Positions 1-8,989 of a stretch of DNA of 64,000 nucleotides are shown here, one piece after another (the first letter of the stretch is position 1; each line of letters opens with the position of its first letter). Under the pieces are notes generated by a model, which worked only from the letters and a program-made list of their open reading frames with translations, did not search any database and was not told the DNA's origin. Both the position numbers and the translations under genes were made by a program. Origin of the DNA: Bacteroides sp. GM023 (GTDB lineage: Bacteria; Bacteroidota; Bacteroidia; Bacteroidales; Bacteroidaceae); assembly GCF_014750685.1 (NCBI RefSeq), contig NZ_JAAXGE010000008.1:1-64000 (forward strand), given 5' to 3'.

Positions 1-219
1 GAAAAACAACACTTTCAAAAGCATGCGGGGATAATAAGCAGGACAACCACCACCCTTATAAGTCGATAACAACGGACTGATGTCAAGCTCATCAACAATC
101 TGGTTGACAAGCCGGACCGGAGCATCCGAAGAAATATTTTCATCAAGACGGGAAGGAAATAAAGAATCCATGCCTTGAGAATACTCCTTAAATTGTATAT
201 TTGCACTATCGATTAACAT
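1..219 (-). CDS. IS1182-family transposase, N-terminal part (runs off the window)
   Basis: Seventy-three codons are visible on the minus strand, open to the window edge. The peptide begins MLIDSANIQFKEYSQG and contains APVRLVNQIVDELD, then a GGGCPAY stretch and YYPRMLLKVLFF. This is the usual start of IS1182-type transposases (DUF772-type N-terminal DNA-binding domain); in this family the DDE catalytic core follows and lies outside the window. I chose the ATG at 217-219 because the frame is open back to it and the first 16 residues fit the family; an internal ATG 16 codons later is the alternative. Whether the element is intact cannot be judged here. Confidence 0.8.
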   Translation of the reverse strand, partial: MLIDSANIQFKEYSQGMDSLFPSRLDENISSDAPVRLVNQIVDELDISPLLSTYKGGGCPAYYPRMLLKVLFF

Positions 220-281
220 GCTCTAAGATAAACATTTTAGAGCAAATTAAAAAGTCCGAGCTTGGGAAAGTTCGGACTTTT
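220..281. repeat. two inverted repeats upstream of the transposase, possible IS end
   Basis: GCTCTAA (220-226) pairs with TTAGAGC (237-243), and AAAAGTCCGA (250-259) pairs with TTCGGACTTTT (271-281). They sit directly upstream of the transposase start, where the right end of the insertion sequence should lie. The second hairpin could instead be a terminator for the tRNA genes, which are transcribed towards it. The other IS end is outside the window, so a terminal inverted repeat cannot be confirmed. Confidence 0.4.
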
Positions 282-327
282 ACATAAAAAAGGGAGGGTA
301 CCCTTTTCGGACACCCTCTTCTTTTTG

Positions 328-401
328 CTCTTCCTCTTGGACTTGAACCAAGGACCCTCTGATTAACAGTCAGATGCTCTAACCGACTGAGCTAAGGAAG
401 A
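328..401 (-). tRNA. tRNA-Asn (anticodon GTT), copy 2 of a tandem pair
   Basis: The minus strand folds as a full cloverleaf: acceptor TCTTCCT pairs perfectly with AGGAAGA, the D stem is GCTC/GAGC, the anticodon stem TCTGA/TCAGA holds the loop CTGTTAA (anticodon GTT), and the T stem is CTTGG/CCAAG. The discriminator is G and CCA is not encoded. It lies 26 bp downstream of an identical copy and probably shares its transcript. Confidence 0.97.
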
Positions 402-427
402 ATGTGCAATCAAGATTTTTAACTTTG

Positions 428-501
428 CTCTTCCTCTTGGACTTGAACCAAGGACCCTCTGATTAACAGTCAGATGCTCTAACCGACTGAGCTAAGGAAG
501 A
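428..501 (-). tRNA. tRNA-Asn (anticodon GTT), copy 1 of a tandem pair
   Basis: Identical in sequence to the copy at 328-401, with the same acceptor, D, anticodon and T stems and no encoded CCA. It is the promoter-proximal copy. A TACTTTTG box lies at 523-530 on the minus strand. Confidence 0.97.
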
Positions 502-522
502 ATGTTTTTCTCAATTGCGATG

Positions 523-553
523 CAAAAGTAGTAGGTTTTTTTGAAATATGCAA
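523..553 (-). promoter_or_regulatory. promoter of the tRNA-Asn pair
   Basis: On the minus strand TACTTTTG (523-530) matches the Bacteroides -7 element TAnnTTTG. TTG (551-553) is placed about 20 bp upstream, as expected for the -33 element. A plus-strand TATCTTTG (554-561) abuts it and may serve the divergent kinase gene. Confidence 0.6.
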
Positions 554-578
554 TATCTTTGCAAAAAAAATATTTGAA

Positions 579-1568
579 ATGGACAAAATAATAGGATTGG
601 GCAACGCCCTGGTAGACGTACTTGCAACCCTAAAGGATGATACGCTCCTGGATGAAATGGGATTACCCAAAGGAAGCATGCAACTCATTGATGACGCTAA
701 GTTACAGCAGATTAACACACAATTTTCGCAAATGAAAACCCATTTGGCAACGGGTGGATCGGCTGGAAATACTATCCTCGGACTGGCTTGTTTGGGTGCC
801 GGAACAGGTTTTATAGGAAAAGTAGGAAATGATCATTATGGAGAATATTTTCGCAAAAATCTTCAGAAAAACAAGATTGAGGACTCATTATTGACCTCGG
901 AGCAACTTCCTTCCGGCGTCGCATCCACTTTTATTTCACCGGATGGGGAACGTACTTTCGGTACTTACCTGGGAGCAGCCGCTTCCTTGAAAGCGGAAGA
1001 GCTGACACTCGATATGTTTAAAGGGTATGCATACTTGTTTATTGAAGGATATTTGGTTCAGGACCACGAAATGATTCTTCATGCTATCGAATTGGCAAAA
1101 GAAGCAGGTTTGCAGATTTGTCTTGACATGGCAAGTTATAATATTGTAGCCAATGACTTGGAATTCTTCTCCTTATTAATAAATAAATATGTGGATATTG
1201 TTTTTGCGAATGAAGAAGAAGCGAAAGCATTTACAGGCAAAGAGCCGGAAGAAGCTTTGGGAATTATTGCCAAGAAGTGTAGCATTGCCATCGTGAAAGT
1301 AGGAGCAAGCGGTTCTTATATTCGTAAAGGAACGGAAGAAATCAAAGTTTCTGCTATTCCGGTAGGGAAAGTGATAGACACAACCGGGGCGGGTGACTAT
1401 TTTGCTGCCGGTTTCTTATACGGTTTGACTTGTGGATATTCGTTGGAGAAGTGTGCTAAAATAGGTTCTATTCTCTCGGGAAATGTTATCCAGGTAATCG
1501 GAACAACAATACCAGAAGAACGCTGGGATGAAATTAAGTTAAATATTAACAGGATTCTAGCGGAATAA
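579..1568 (+). CDS. adenosine kinase-like PfkB-family sugar kinase
   Basis: A 329-residue PfkB/ribokinase-fold kinase, probably phosphorylating adenosine with ATP to give AMP. Visible motifs are the substrate-side GGSAGNT at residues 59-65, the GFIGKVGNDHYG stretch near 78-88, and the C-terminal anion-hole motif DTTGAGD at 267-273, whose D273 is the catalytic base in the family. Length is normal for the family. The start is fixed by the N-terminal MDKIIGLGNALVD. A TATCTTTG box lies 17 bp upstream, so the leader is very short. Substrate is inferred: other PfkB kinases share these motifs, but this N-terminus and the GGSAGNT variant are typical of Bacteroides proteins annotated as adenosine kinase. 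Confidence 0.82.
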   Translation: MDKIIGLGNALVDVLATLKDDTLLDEMGLPKGSMQLIDDAKLQQINTQFSQMKTHLATGGSAGNTILGLACLGAGTGFIGKVGNDHYGEYFRKNLQKNKIEDSLLTSEQLPSGVASTFISPDGERTFGTYLGAAASLKAEELTLDMFKGYAYLFIEGYLVQDHEMILHAIELAKEAGLQICLDMASYNIVANDLEFFSLLINKYVDIVFANEEEAKAFTGKEPEEALGIIAKKCSIAIVKVGASGSYIRKGTEEIKVSAIPVGKVIDTTGAGDYFAAGFLYGLTCGYSLEKCAKIGSILSGNVIQVIGTTIPEERWDEIKLNINRILAE

Positions 1569-1613
1569 CCAAGGATTGAGTTACTTTTACAACTCATTTA
1601 TATCGAAAGAAGT

Positions 1614-3302
1614 ATGAAAAAATTGCTGAATGGGCGGGTAGCTATCGTTATAGTGGCTGTTATGGCTACCGTAGCTTTCTTTAGTTTCAAGAGTGGCGAC
1701 GACCGCAATTTCCAGATTGCAAAGAACCTGGATATATTTAACGCGATTGTGAAGGAACTGGATATGTTCTACGTAGATACGATCGACCCGAATAAGACAA
1801 TCAGGGAAGGAATCGACAATATGCTTTTCACACTGGACCCTTATACGGAATATTTCCCGGAAGAAGACCAGAGCGAACTGGAACAGATGATTAAGGGCTC
1901 ATTCGGTGGTATAGGATCCTATATTACTTATAGTACTAAGCTGAAACGCTCGATGATTTCCGAACCGTTCGAAGGCACACCGGCAGCGAAAGCCGGATTG
2001 AAAGCCGGAGATATTCTGATGGAGATCGACGGGACAGATCTTACAGGCAAGAACAATGCGGAAGTCAGCCAAATGTTGCGCGGACAGGCGGGTACTAGTT
2101 TCAAGCTGAAAGTGGAACGTCCGAACGCTAAAGGCGGACGCACTCCGATGGAATTCACGATTGTGCGTGAATCTATTCAGAATCCTCCCATTCCTTATGC
2201 TGCCGTACTCGATAATCAGGTAGGATACATCAATTTGAGTACTTTTTCCGGTAATCCTTCCAAAGATTTCAAGAAAGCATTTTTGGATTTGAAGAAACAG
2301 GGAGCCACTTCGCTGGTAATCGACCTTCGTGGAAATGGCGGTGGTCTGCTGGATGAAGCGGTGGAAATAGCTAACTACTTCTTGCCACGTGGAAAAGTGA
2401 TTGTGACGACTAAGGGAAAAATTAAGCAAGCTAGCAATACATATAAGACATTGCGTGAACCGCTGGATTTGGATATTCCGGTTGCAGTGTTGGTAAATAG
2501 CGGGACTGCTTCCGCTTCCGAAATCCTGTCGGGTTCTTTGCAAGACCTTGACCGTGCGGTAGTCATTGGCAGCCGTACTTTCGGAAAAGGACTGGTGCAG
2601 GTTCCCCGTTCCCTGCCTTACGGCGGAACGATGAAGGTGACTACTTCCAAATATTACATACCTAGCGGACGTTGTGTGCAGGCCATCGACTACAAGCATC
2701 GCAATGAAGACGGAAGTGTAGGTACTATTCCCGATAGCTTGACTCAGGTATTTCATACGGCAGCCGGACGCGAAGTCCGTGATGGCGGTGGTGTAATGCC
2801 AGATATTGTTATTAAGCAGGAGAAGTTGCCGAACATTCTGTTCTATCTGGTACGTGATAATCTGATTTTTGATTATGCAACTCAATATTGCCTGGATCAT
2901 CCTACCATCGTTGCTCCTGAAAAGTTTGAAGTGACGGATGCTGATTATAATGCCTTTAAAGCATTGGTGAAGAAAGCTGATTTCAAATATGACCAGCAAA
3001 GCGAGAAGATTCTGAAAACGTTGAAGGAAGCTGCGGAGTTTGAAGGCTATATGACGGATGCTTCGGAAGAATTCAAAGCACTCGAAAAGAAGCTGAACCA
3101 TGATTTGGATCGTGACCTGGATTATTTCTCTGACGATATAAAGAAAATGATTGCTTCCGAAATTATCAAGCGTTACTACTATCAGCGCGGTAATATCATC
3201 CAGCAGTTGAAAGATGATGACGGGCTGAAGGAAGCTGTGAAAGTCCTGAATGATCCGGTGAAGTATAAAGAAATGCTGAGTGCGCCGGTTGCAAAGAAAT
3301 GA
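1614..3302 (+). CDS. C-terminal processing peptidase (S41 family, PDZ domain)
   Basis: A 562-residue S41 protease that cuts proteins near their C-termini in the periplasm. A signal anchor (hydrophobic residues about 8-26) is followed by a PDZ domain (about 95-170, with AKAGLKAGDILMEIDG) and the protease core. The catalytic Ser-Lys dyad is visible: S300 in NSGTASASE and K325 in RTFGKG, exactly 25 residues apart as in the family. The C-terminal extension after residue 400 is helical and typical of Bacteroidetes members. It follows the kinase by 45 bp in the same direction, so the two may be cotranscribed; a strong hairpin terminator follows. Confidence 0.93.
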   Translation: MKKLLNGRVAIVIVAVMATVAFFSFKSGDDRNFQIAKNLDIFNAIVKELDMFYVDTIDPNKTIREGIDNMLFTLDPYTEYFPEEDQSELEQMIKGSFGGIGSYITYSTKLKRSMISEPFEGTPAAKAGLKAGDILMEIDGTDLTGKNNAEVSQMLRGQAGTSFKLKVERPNAKGGRTPMEFTIVRESIQNPPIPYAAVLDNQVGYINLSTFSGNPSKDFKKAFLDLKKQGATSLVIDLRGNGGGLLDEAVEIANYFLPRGKVIVTTKGKIKQASNTYKTLREPLDLDIPVAVLVNSGTASASEILSGSLQDLDRAVVIGSRTFGKGLVQVPRSLPYGGTMKVTTSKYYIPSGRCVQAIDYKHRNEDGSVGTIPDSLTQVFHTAAGREVRDGGGVMPDIVIKQEKLPNILFYLVRDNLIFDYATQYCLDHPTIVAPEKFEVTDADYNAFKALVKKADFKYDQQSEKILKTLKEAAEFEGYMTDASEEFKALEKKLNHDLDRDLDYFSDDIKKMIASEIIKRYYYQRGNIIQQLKDDDGLKEAVKVLNDPVKYKEMLSAPVAKK

Positions 3303-3317
3303 GATTGAATAGATAAG

Positions 3318-3362
3318 AAAAACGGTGGATAGCTATATTGTAAGAGCTATCCACCGTTTTTT
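3318..3362. terminator. bidirectional intrinsic terminator
   Basis: A 17-bp stem ending GGTGGATAGCT / AGCTATCCACC with an A-run on its left and a T-run on its right. It lies between the convergent protease and histidine kinase genes and can serve both. Confidence 0.9.
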
Positions 3363-3381
3363 ATTTATCAAAGTACCTTTT

Positions 3382-4572
3382 TTAGACGCGAACCAAAGGG
3401 AGAGTAAAGTAGAATCTGCTTCCTTTACCTTCTTGAGAGCGTAACCAGATACGTCCGCCCATTTTTTCTATCAACATTCTGCAGAGTGTCAGTCCCAGTC
3501 CGGTTCCCTGTATGAAATCATTCACTTTACCGAAACGGCGGAAGATGGTAGCTGCTCTTGCTGGCGCAATACCGATGCCGCTGTCCTTGACATAGAATTC
3601 CACAAAATCTTCCTTTTCGCGATAGCCGAAGTGAATTTCTCCCTTGGGAGTAAACTTGGCAGCGTTGCTAAGCAGATTGCTTATAACCTGTATGACGCGA
3701 TTCCAGTCGCCGGAAGCATACATATCCGTATCTACATCATCCAGGATGAGTTTGACACTACTTTGAGTTTTATAATGGAATTGCTGTACCAATTGCCGGC
3801 AGATATCTATTAGCTTGATGGGGCGGATATTAAACTTTAGTGAACCGGCTTCGAGCGATGATAAATCAAGAATATCATTAAACAGGTTCAGCAGTATCTC
3901 CGAGTTTTTGTCGATAATTTCGGTATATTGGTTCTTCTCTTCTGCGGATTCCGCAGATGCGAGCAATTTGGAAAATCCGACTATGGCATTGAGCGGAGTG
4001 CGGATTTCATGGCTCATATTGGCTAGGAAGGCAGATTTGAGTCGGTCGGACTCTTCGGCTTTTATTCTGGCGGCGTCCAGTTCCTTTTTCTGCCTGGCAT
4101 TTGTTTGCTCCGCATCCCATTGCTTGGATATGTCACGGCACATACACAGTAGATATTCATCATCCAAAGGGAAGATACGATTTTCGTAATGATGCAGAAT
4201 TCCATCCTGTTCCAAATCATGTCTCGCGGTCGAACTTTTACCGGTACGGATTACTTTATCCATGTTTCTGCGTACATTCTCGTACGCTTCTTTGGGCAAA
4301 ATGTCCTTTACATTTGAAGAAATAATACTTTCGGAATCAGTACCTTCCACATGGTTAGTTGCGGCTGAAGAGGCAAGTTCGATAATATTGGCGTCATGGT
4401 CGAAAACAGTGAGCATATCGGGGAGGGCATCCAGTATGCGCATGCCGTATCTCTCACGAAAACGTTCCGAATCAGTGCATGCAGATTGAGAAGAAAGATA
4501 TTCTACCTTCTTCTCTAATTGTTCGATTATTTCTAATAACTCTTCTTTTGTTTTGTTGTCGTAGTTTCGCAT
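3382..4572 (-). CDS. PAS-domain sensor histidine kinase
   Basis: A cytoplasmic-looking sensor kinase with no membrane segment. An N-terminal coiled coil (residues about 5-28) leads to a PAS domain (about 35-155), a HisKA dimerisation domain with the phospho-acceptor H188 in NMSHEIRTPLN, and a HATPase domain with the N box (NLLSNAAKF), G1 (VKDSGIGI) and G2 (GTGLGL) motifs. There is no receiver domain and no response regulator nearby, so it is an orphan. I chose the ATG at 4570-4572 (MRNYDNKTKEELLE); an upstream in-frame ATG at 4626 would add 18 unlikely residues. The signal sensed is unknown. Confidence 0.9.
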   Translation of the reverse strand: MRNYDNKTKEELLEIIEQLEKKVEYLSSQSACTDSERFRERYGMRILDALPDMLTVFDHDANIIELASSAATNHVEGTDSESIISSNVKDILPKEAYENVRRNMDKVIRTGKSSTARHDLEQDGILHHYENRIFPLDDEYLLCMCRDISKQWDAEQTNARQKKELDAARIKAEESDRLKSAFLANMSHEIRTPLNAIVGFSKLLASAESAEEKNQYTEIIDKNSEILLNLFNDILDLSSLEAGSLKFNIRPIKLIDICRQLVQQFHYKTQSSVKLILDDVDTDMYASGDWNRVIQVISNLLSNAAKFTPKGEIHFGYREKEDFVEFYVKDSGIGIAPARAATIFRRFGKVNDFIQGTGLGLTLCRMLIEKMGGRIWLRSQEGKGSRFYFTLPLVRV

Positions 4573-4694
4573 AGAGGGCTTACTGCTAATTACTGAATGT
4601 TGTATAAACTGTTTTATCTGTTGCAAATATAAAACATTATTTCGATAGACGGGTGACCTTCCAAGTTATTATAATATAAAAAAAACGGATAGCT

Positions 4695-4726
4695 TTTGCC
4701 CTACTAATCAGAATGTTCTATCTTTG
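4695..4726 (+). promoter_or_regulatory. promoter of the adenosylhomocysteinase gene
   Basis: TTTG (4695-4698), 20 bp, then TATCTTTG (4719-4726): a near-perfect Bacteroides promoter. Transcription should begin only a few bases before the first ATG, leaving no room for a SAH or SAM riboswitch, and none is seen. Confidence 0.75.
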
Positions 4727-4741
4727 TACATTATATATTAA

Positions 4742-6172
4742 ATGATTTACAATATGTCTACAGAATTATTCTCTACTCTGCCCTATAAGGTGGCAGATAT
4801 TACGCTTGCAGATTTTGGACGCAAGGAAATCGATTTGGCAGAAAAAGAAATGCCCGGCCTGATGGCTCTTCGCGAAAAGTATGGAGAATCCAAACCGTTA
4901 AAAGGCGCCCGCATTATGGGCTCGTTGCACATGACTATTCAGACAGCCGTGTTGATTGAAACATTGGTAGCTTTAGGAGCTGAAGTACGTTGGTGCTCTT
5001 GTAATATATATTCAACGCAGGATCATGCTGCTGCTGCCATTGCCGCTTCAGGTGTGCCTGTGTTCGCATGGAAAGGTGAAACACTTGCCGATTACTGGTG
5101 GTGTACTTTGCAGGCATTGAGCTTTGCTGATGGTAAAGGACCGAATGTGATTGTGGACGATGGCGGTGACGCTACGATGATGATTCACGTAGGTTATAAC
5201 GCAGAGAATAACGCGGCAGTATTGGATAAGGAAGTGCATGCCGAAGACGAAATCGAACTGAATGCCATCCTGAAGAAAGTATTGGCAGAAGATAATACCC
5301 GTTGGCATCGTGTCGCTGAAGAAATGCGCGGTGTGTCTGAAGAGACAACGACAGGCGTACACCGTTTGTATCAGATGCAGGAAGAAGGCAAACTGCTGTT
5401 CCCGGCATTCAATGTAAACGACTCGGTAACGAAATCCAAGTTTGACAACCTGTATGGCTGCCGTGAATCATTGGCCGACGGTATCAAGCGTGCAACGGAC
5501 GTGATGATTGCCGGAAAAGTCGTAGTAGTATGTGGTTATGGTGATGTGGGTAAAGGTTGTTCTCACTCTATGCGCTCTTACGGAGCACGTGTGTTGGTGA
5601 CGGAAGTAGACCCTATCTGTGCATTGCAGGCTGCTATGGAAGGCTTTGAAGTGGTAACAATGGAAGATGCTTGTGCTGAAGGCAATATTTTCGTGACTAC
5701 CACCGGTAATATCGACATTATCCGTATCGACCATATGGAGAGAATGAAAGACCAGGTCATCGTTTGCAACATCGGTCACTTCGATAACGAAATCCAGGTA
5801 GACGCCTTGAAACATTATCCGGGTATCAAATGTGTGAATATCAAGCCACAGGTAGACCGCTATTATTTCCCGGATGGACACAGTATCATCCTGCTTGCTG
5901 ACGGCCGCCTTGTAAATCTTGGCTGCGCGACGGGACATCCGTCATTTGTTATGAGTAACTCATTTACCAATCAGACATTGGCTCAGATTGAGTTGTTCAA
6001 CAAGAAATATGAAATAGATGTATATCGCTTGCCGAAGCACCTGGACGAAGAAGTTGCCCGCCTGCATCTCGAAAAGATTGGCGTGAAACTGACCAAGCTG
6101 ACTCCTGAACAGGCTGCATATATAGGTGTATCTGTAGACGGACCTTATAAGGCCGACCATTATAGATATTAA
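4742..6172 (+). CDS. ahcY: adenosylhomocysteinase (S-adenosylhomocysteine hydrolase)
   Basis: Reversibly cleaves S-adenosylhomocysteine to adenosine and homocysteine, clearing the product of methylation. The sequence carries the substrate-domain motif STQDHAAAAIA, the NAD-binding loop GYGDVGKG and the C-terminal lysine/tyrosine tail YKADHYRY that contacts NAD of the neighbouring subunit. At 476 residues it matches the long bacterial form. Two starts are possible: ATG 4742 (MIYNMSTELF) or ATG 4754 (MSTELF); the sequence does not decide. The adenosine kinase 3 kb upstream could consume the adenosine made here, a functional link but not an operon. Confidence 0.97.
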   Translation: MIYNMSTELFSTLPYKVADITLADFGRKEIDLAEKEMPGLMALREKYGESKPLKGARIMGSLHMTIQTAVLIETLVALGAEVRWCSCNIYSTQDHAAAAIAASGVPVFAWKGETLADYWWCTLQALSFADGKGPNVIVDDGGDATMMIHVGYNAENNAAVLDKEVHAEDEIELNAILKKVLAEDNTRWHRVAEEMRGVSEETTTGVHRLYQMQEEGKLLFPAFNVNDSVTKSKFDNLYGCRESLADGIKRATDVMIAGKVVVVCGYGDVGKGCSHSMRSYGARVLVTEVDPICALQAAMEGFEVVTMEDACAEGNIFVTTTGNIDIIRIDHMERMKDQVIVCNIGHFDNEIQVDALKHYPGIKCVNIKPQVDRYYFPDGHSIILLADGRLVNLGCATGHPSFVMSNSFTNQTLAQIELFNKKYEIDVYRLPKHLDEEVARLHLEKIGVKLTKLTPEQAAYIGVSVDGPYKADHYRY

Positions 6173-6176
6173 TTAA

Positions 6177-6275
6177 ATTGAGAATTGAAAATTGAAAATT
6201 GAGAATTAGCTGCGCGGTATGAAGCGTGGTGGTTCTCAATTTCCAGTTCTTAATTCTCAATTCTCAATTCTTAAT
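6177..6275. repeat. inverted 7-bp microsatellite before the YfhO-like gene
   Basis: Left arm 6177-6204 is four tandem heptamers ATTGARA. Right arm 6234-6275 is six heptamers of the complement TCTYAAT, one of them degenerate. The arms are about 30 bp apart, so the transcript can fold into a long AU-rich hairpin that ends 4 bp before the start codon at 6279. It fills the whole gap after ahcY. Confidence 0.85.
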
Positions 6276-6278
6276 TAT

Positions 6279-8807
6279 ATGAAGAAACTCCTTCCCGATT
6301 TAATCGCCATTCTGGCCTTTATTATTCTTTCCTTTGCTTATTTCTTCCCGGCTGATATTGAAGGTCGTATTTTGTTTCAGCATGATTCCGTAGCCGGAGT
6401 CGGTGCCGGACAGGAATCGAAAGAGTATCGCGACCGTACCGGAGAACGTACACGCTGGACAAATGCAATTTTCGGCGGTATGCCTACCTATCAGATGTCT
6501 CCGAGTTACGATTCGACGAAATCACTGAACTGGGTGGAAAAAGTGTATCGTCTCTACCTGCCGGATTATGTAGTACTGACCTTTATCATGATGCTGGGAT
6601 TCTATATCCTCTTGCGGGCATTCGGAATAGCGGTCTGGCTGGCGACGTTAGGCGGAGTCATATGGGCTTTTTCTTCCTATTTCTTTATCCTGATACCTGC
6701 GGGACATATCTGGAAATTTGTGACACTGGCTTATATACCGCCTACGATTGCGGGTGTCGTCCTGGCCTATCGAAAGAAATACCTGTTGGGAGGAATTATC
6801 ACGGCTTTGTTTATCGCCCTTCAGATACAGTCCAACCACATTCAGATGAGCTATTACTTCATGTTTGTCATCCTGTTTATCGTAGGGGCTTACTTTGAAG
6901 ATGCTTATAAGAAGAAAGAACTGCCTCACTTCTTCAAGGCTAGCGCGATTCTGGTATTGGCTGCCGTAGTGGGAGTGTGCATAAATATCTCCAACCTGTA
7001 CCACACTTATGAGTATAGCAAAGAGACTATGCGCGGCAAAAGCGAATTGAAACAGGAAGGGCCTGCCGCCAATCAGACAAGTAGCGGGCTGGACCGTGAT
7101 TACATAACGAACTGGAGCTATGGAATTGGCGAAACATTGACCTTATTAGTTCCGAATGTAAAAGGTGGGGCATCATCAGCTACTTTATCACAGAGTGAAG
7201 CTGCTATGGCAAAAGCTAACCCGATGTATGGCAGTATCTATTCGCAATTCCCGCAGTATTTCGGTGACCAGCCGTGGACTGCCGGGCCGGTATATGTAGG
7301 CGCATTTGTCATGTTCCTGTTTATCTTGGGCTGCTTTGTCGTGAAAGGGCCGCTCAAATGGGCATTGCTGGGAGCTACCATTTTCTCGATTTTGCTTTCC
7401 TGGGGAAAGAATTTCATGGGACTGACGGATTTCTTCATAGATTATGTCCCGATGTATAATAAGTTTCGTGCCGTATCTTCTATTTTGGTGATTGCCGAAT
7501 TTACAATTCCTCTGTTGGCGATTTTTGCTTTGAAGGAAATATTCAGTAAGCCGGAAATCCTGAGACTGAAAGAGAACAGCACAGGTATCATTGTTGCATT
7601 ATTCCTTACGGCTGGTGTTGCGCTGATTTTGGCTGTTGCTCCGGGTGCTTTTTTCTCCAGTTTCATTACGGCACAAGAGATGGGCGCTTTGAAACAGGGA
7701 CTTCCGGCAGAACATCTTGCTCCGGTTGTTACTAATCTGACGGAAATGCGCGAAGCAATTATCTCTTCGGATGCATGGCGCAGCTTCTTCATTATCATTG
7801 TGGGATGTTTCCTCTTATTCCTGTATCAACAGAAGAAGTTGAAAGCCACTTTTACTTTGGTGGGTATATCACTTTTATGTCTGATAGATATGTGGACGGT
7901 CAACAAACGCTATTTGAATGACGAGCAATTTGTCCCGAAATCCAAACAAGCGGAAGCGTTTGTTAAAACAAAGGCGGATGAAATCATCCTTCAGGATACT
8001 ACTTTGGATTACCGTGTGCTGAACTTTATAGGCTTCCCCAATAATACGTTTAATGAGAATAATACGGCATACTGGCATAAGAGTGTCGGTGGTTACCATG
8101 CCGCCAAACTGCGCCGTTATCAGGAAATGATTGACCATCATATCGTTCCTGAAATGCAGGAAACTTATCAGGCTGTGGCTACTGCCGGCGGTGAGATGGA
8201 CAGCGTGGATGCTTCCAAATTCCGTGTGCTGAATATGCTGAACACGAAATACTTTATCTTCCCTGCCGGAGAACAAGGACAACCGGTTCCTGTTCAGAAT
8301 CCGTATGCTTACGGCAATGCCTGGTTTGTGGATAAAGTGCAATACGTGAACAATGCAAACGAAGAAATTGATGCCTTGCATGATATTCTTCCGACAGAGA
8401 CTGCCATAGTAGATGCCAAATTCAAGGAACAACTGAAAGGAGTGGCAGAAGGATACAAAGATTCTTTGTCTACCATCCGCCTGACCAGCTACGAACCGAA
8501 CCGCTTGGTTTATAAGACCTCTTCAGCTAAAGACGGAGTTGTGGTATTCTCTGAAATATACTATCCGGGATGGCAGGCGGCTATTGACGGACAACCGGTA
8601 GACATAGCCCGCGCCGACTACATCTTGCGTGCAATGAACGTGCCTGCCGGAGAACATACCATCGAAATGTGGTTTGACCCGCAAAGCATTCATGTTACCG
8701 AAAGCATTGCCTATGCAGCATTGGCTCTGTTACTAATCGGAGTCGTGATTCTCGTATTGACGAGACGACGCAAGCTGACTGAAAAGTCCGACGTGCGGAA
8801 TAAGTAG
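6279..8807 (+). CDS. YfhO-family integral membrane protein
   Basis: An 842-residue polytopic membrane protein. About a dozen hydrophobic segments are seen, starting with IAILAFIILSFAYFF at residues 9-23, clustered in residues 80-600, followed by a soluble C-terminal part and a last membrane helix near 810-830. It resembles YfhO-type proteins, which in other bacteria have a GT-C-like fold and are linked to glycosylation of cell-surface polymers; that role is family knowledge only. I chose ATG 6279 because the open frame upstream of it translates the microsatellite. A G-C rich hairpin terminator follows. Confidence 0.82.
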   Translation: MKKLLPDLIAILAFIILSFAYFFPADIEGRILFQHDSVAGVGAGQESKEYRDRTGERTRWTNAIFGGMPTYQMSPSYDSTKSLNWVEKVYRLYLPDYVVLTFIMMLGFYILLRAFGIAVWLATLGGVIWAFSSYFFILIPAGHIWKFVTLAYIPPTIAGVVLAYRKKYLLGGIITALFIALQIQSNHIQMSYYFMFVILFIVGAYFEDAYKKKELPHFFKASAILVLAAVVGVCINISNLYHTYEYSKETMRGKSELKQEGPAANQTSSGLDRDYITNWSYGIGETLTLLVPNVKGGASSATLSQSEAAMAKANPMYGSIYSQFPQYFGDQPWTAGPVYVGAFVMFLFILGCFVVKGPLKWALLGATIFSILLSWGKNFMGLTDFFIDYVPMYNKFRAVSSILVIAEFTIPLLAIFALKEIFSKPEILRLKENSTGIIVALFLTAGVALILAVAPGAFFSSFITAQEMGALKQGLPAEHLAPVVTNLTEMREAIISSDAWRSFFIIIVGCFLLFLYQQKKLKATFTLVGISLLCLIDMWTVNKRYLNDEQFVPKSKQAEAFVKTKADEIILQDTTLDYRVLNFIGFPNNTFNENNTAYWHKSVGGYHAAKLRRYQEMIDHHIVPEMQETYQAVATAGGEMDSVDASKFRVLNMLNTKYFIFPAGEQGQPVPVQNPYAYGNAWFVDKVQYVNNANEEIDALHDILPTETAIVDAKFKEQLKGVAEGYKDSLSTIRLTSYEPNRLVYKTSSAKDGVVVFSEIYYPGWQAAIDGQPVDIARADYILRAMNVPAGEHTIEMWFDPQSIHVTESIAYAALALLLIGVVILVLTRRRKLTEKSDVRNK

Positions 8808-8888
8808 ACATATACCTTTATAAGACAAAGTATCTGGTAGATTTCAACATCGGTTACAATATATATAAGGTAGATTCATTAAATAAGG

Positions 8889-8920
8889 ACGGCTCCCTTC
8901 ATCACGAAGAGAGCCGTTTT
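8889..8920 (+). terminator. intrinsic terminator after the YfhO-like gene
   Basis: ACGGCTCCCTTC pairs with GAAGAGAGCCGT around a 5-base loop and is followed by TTTT. Confidence 0.8.
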
Positions 8921-8989
8921 GCATTCACTAAAAAATTATGAAAAACAAACGCTGTTGTGTTATTATTGAAACATACTGAATATTTATAT

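Noticed and set aside
1899..3101. 400-codon open frame on the minus strand
   Set aside because: It lies fully inside the S41 protease gene, whose motifs and catalytic residues are intact; the antisense frame shows no family features.
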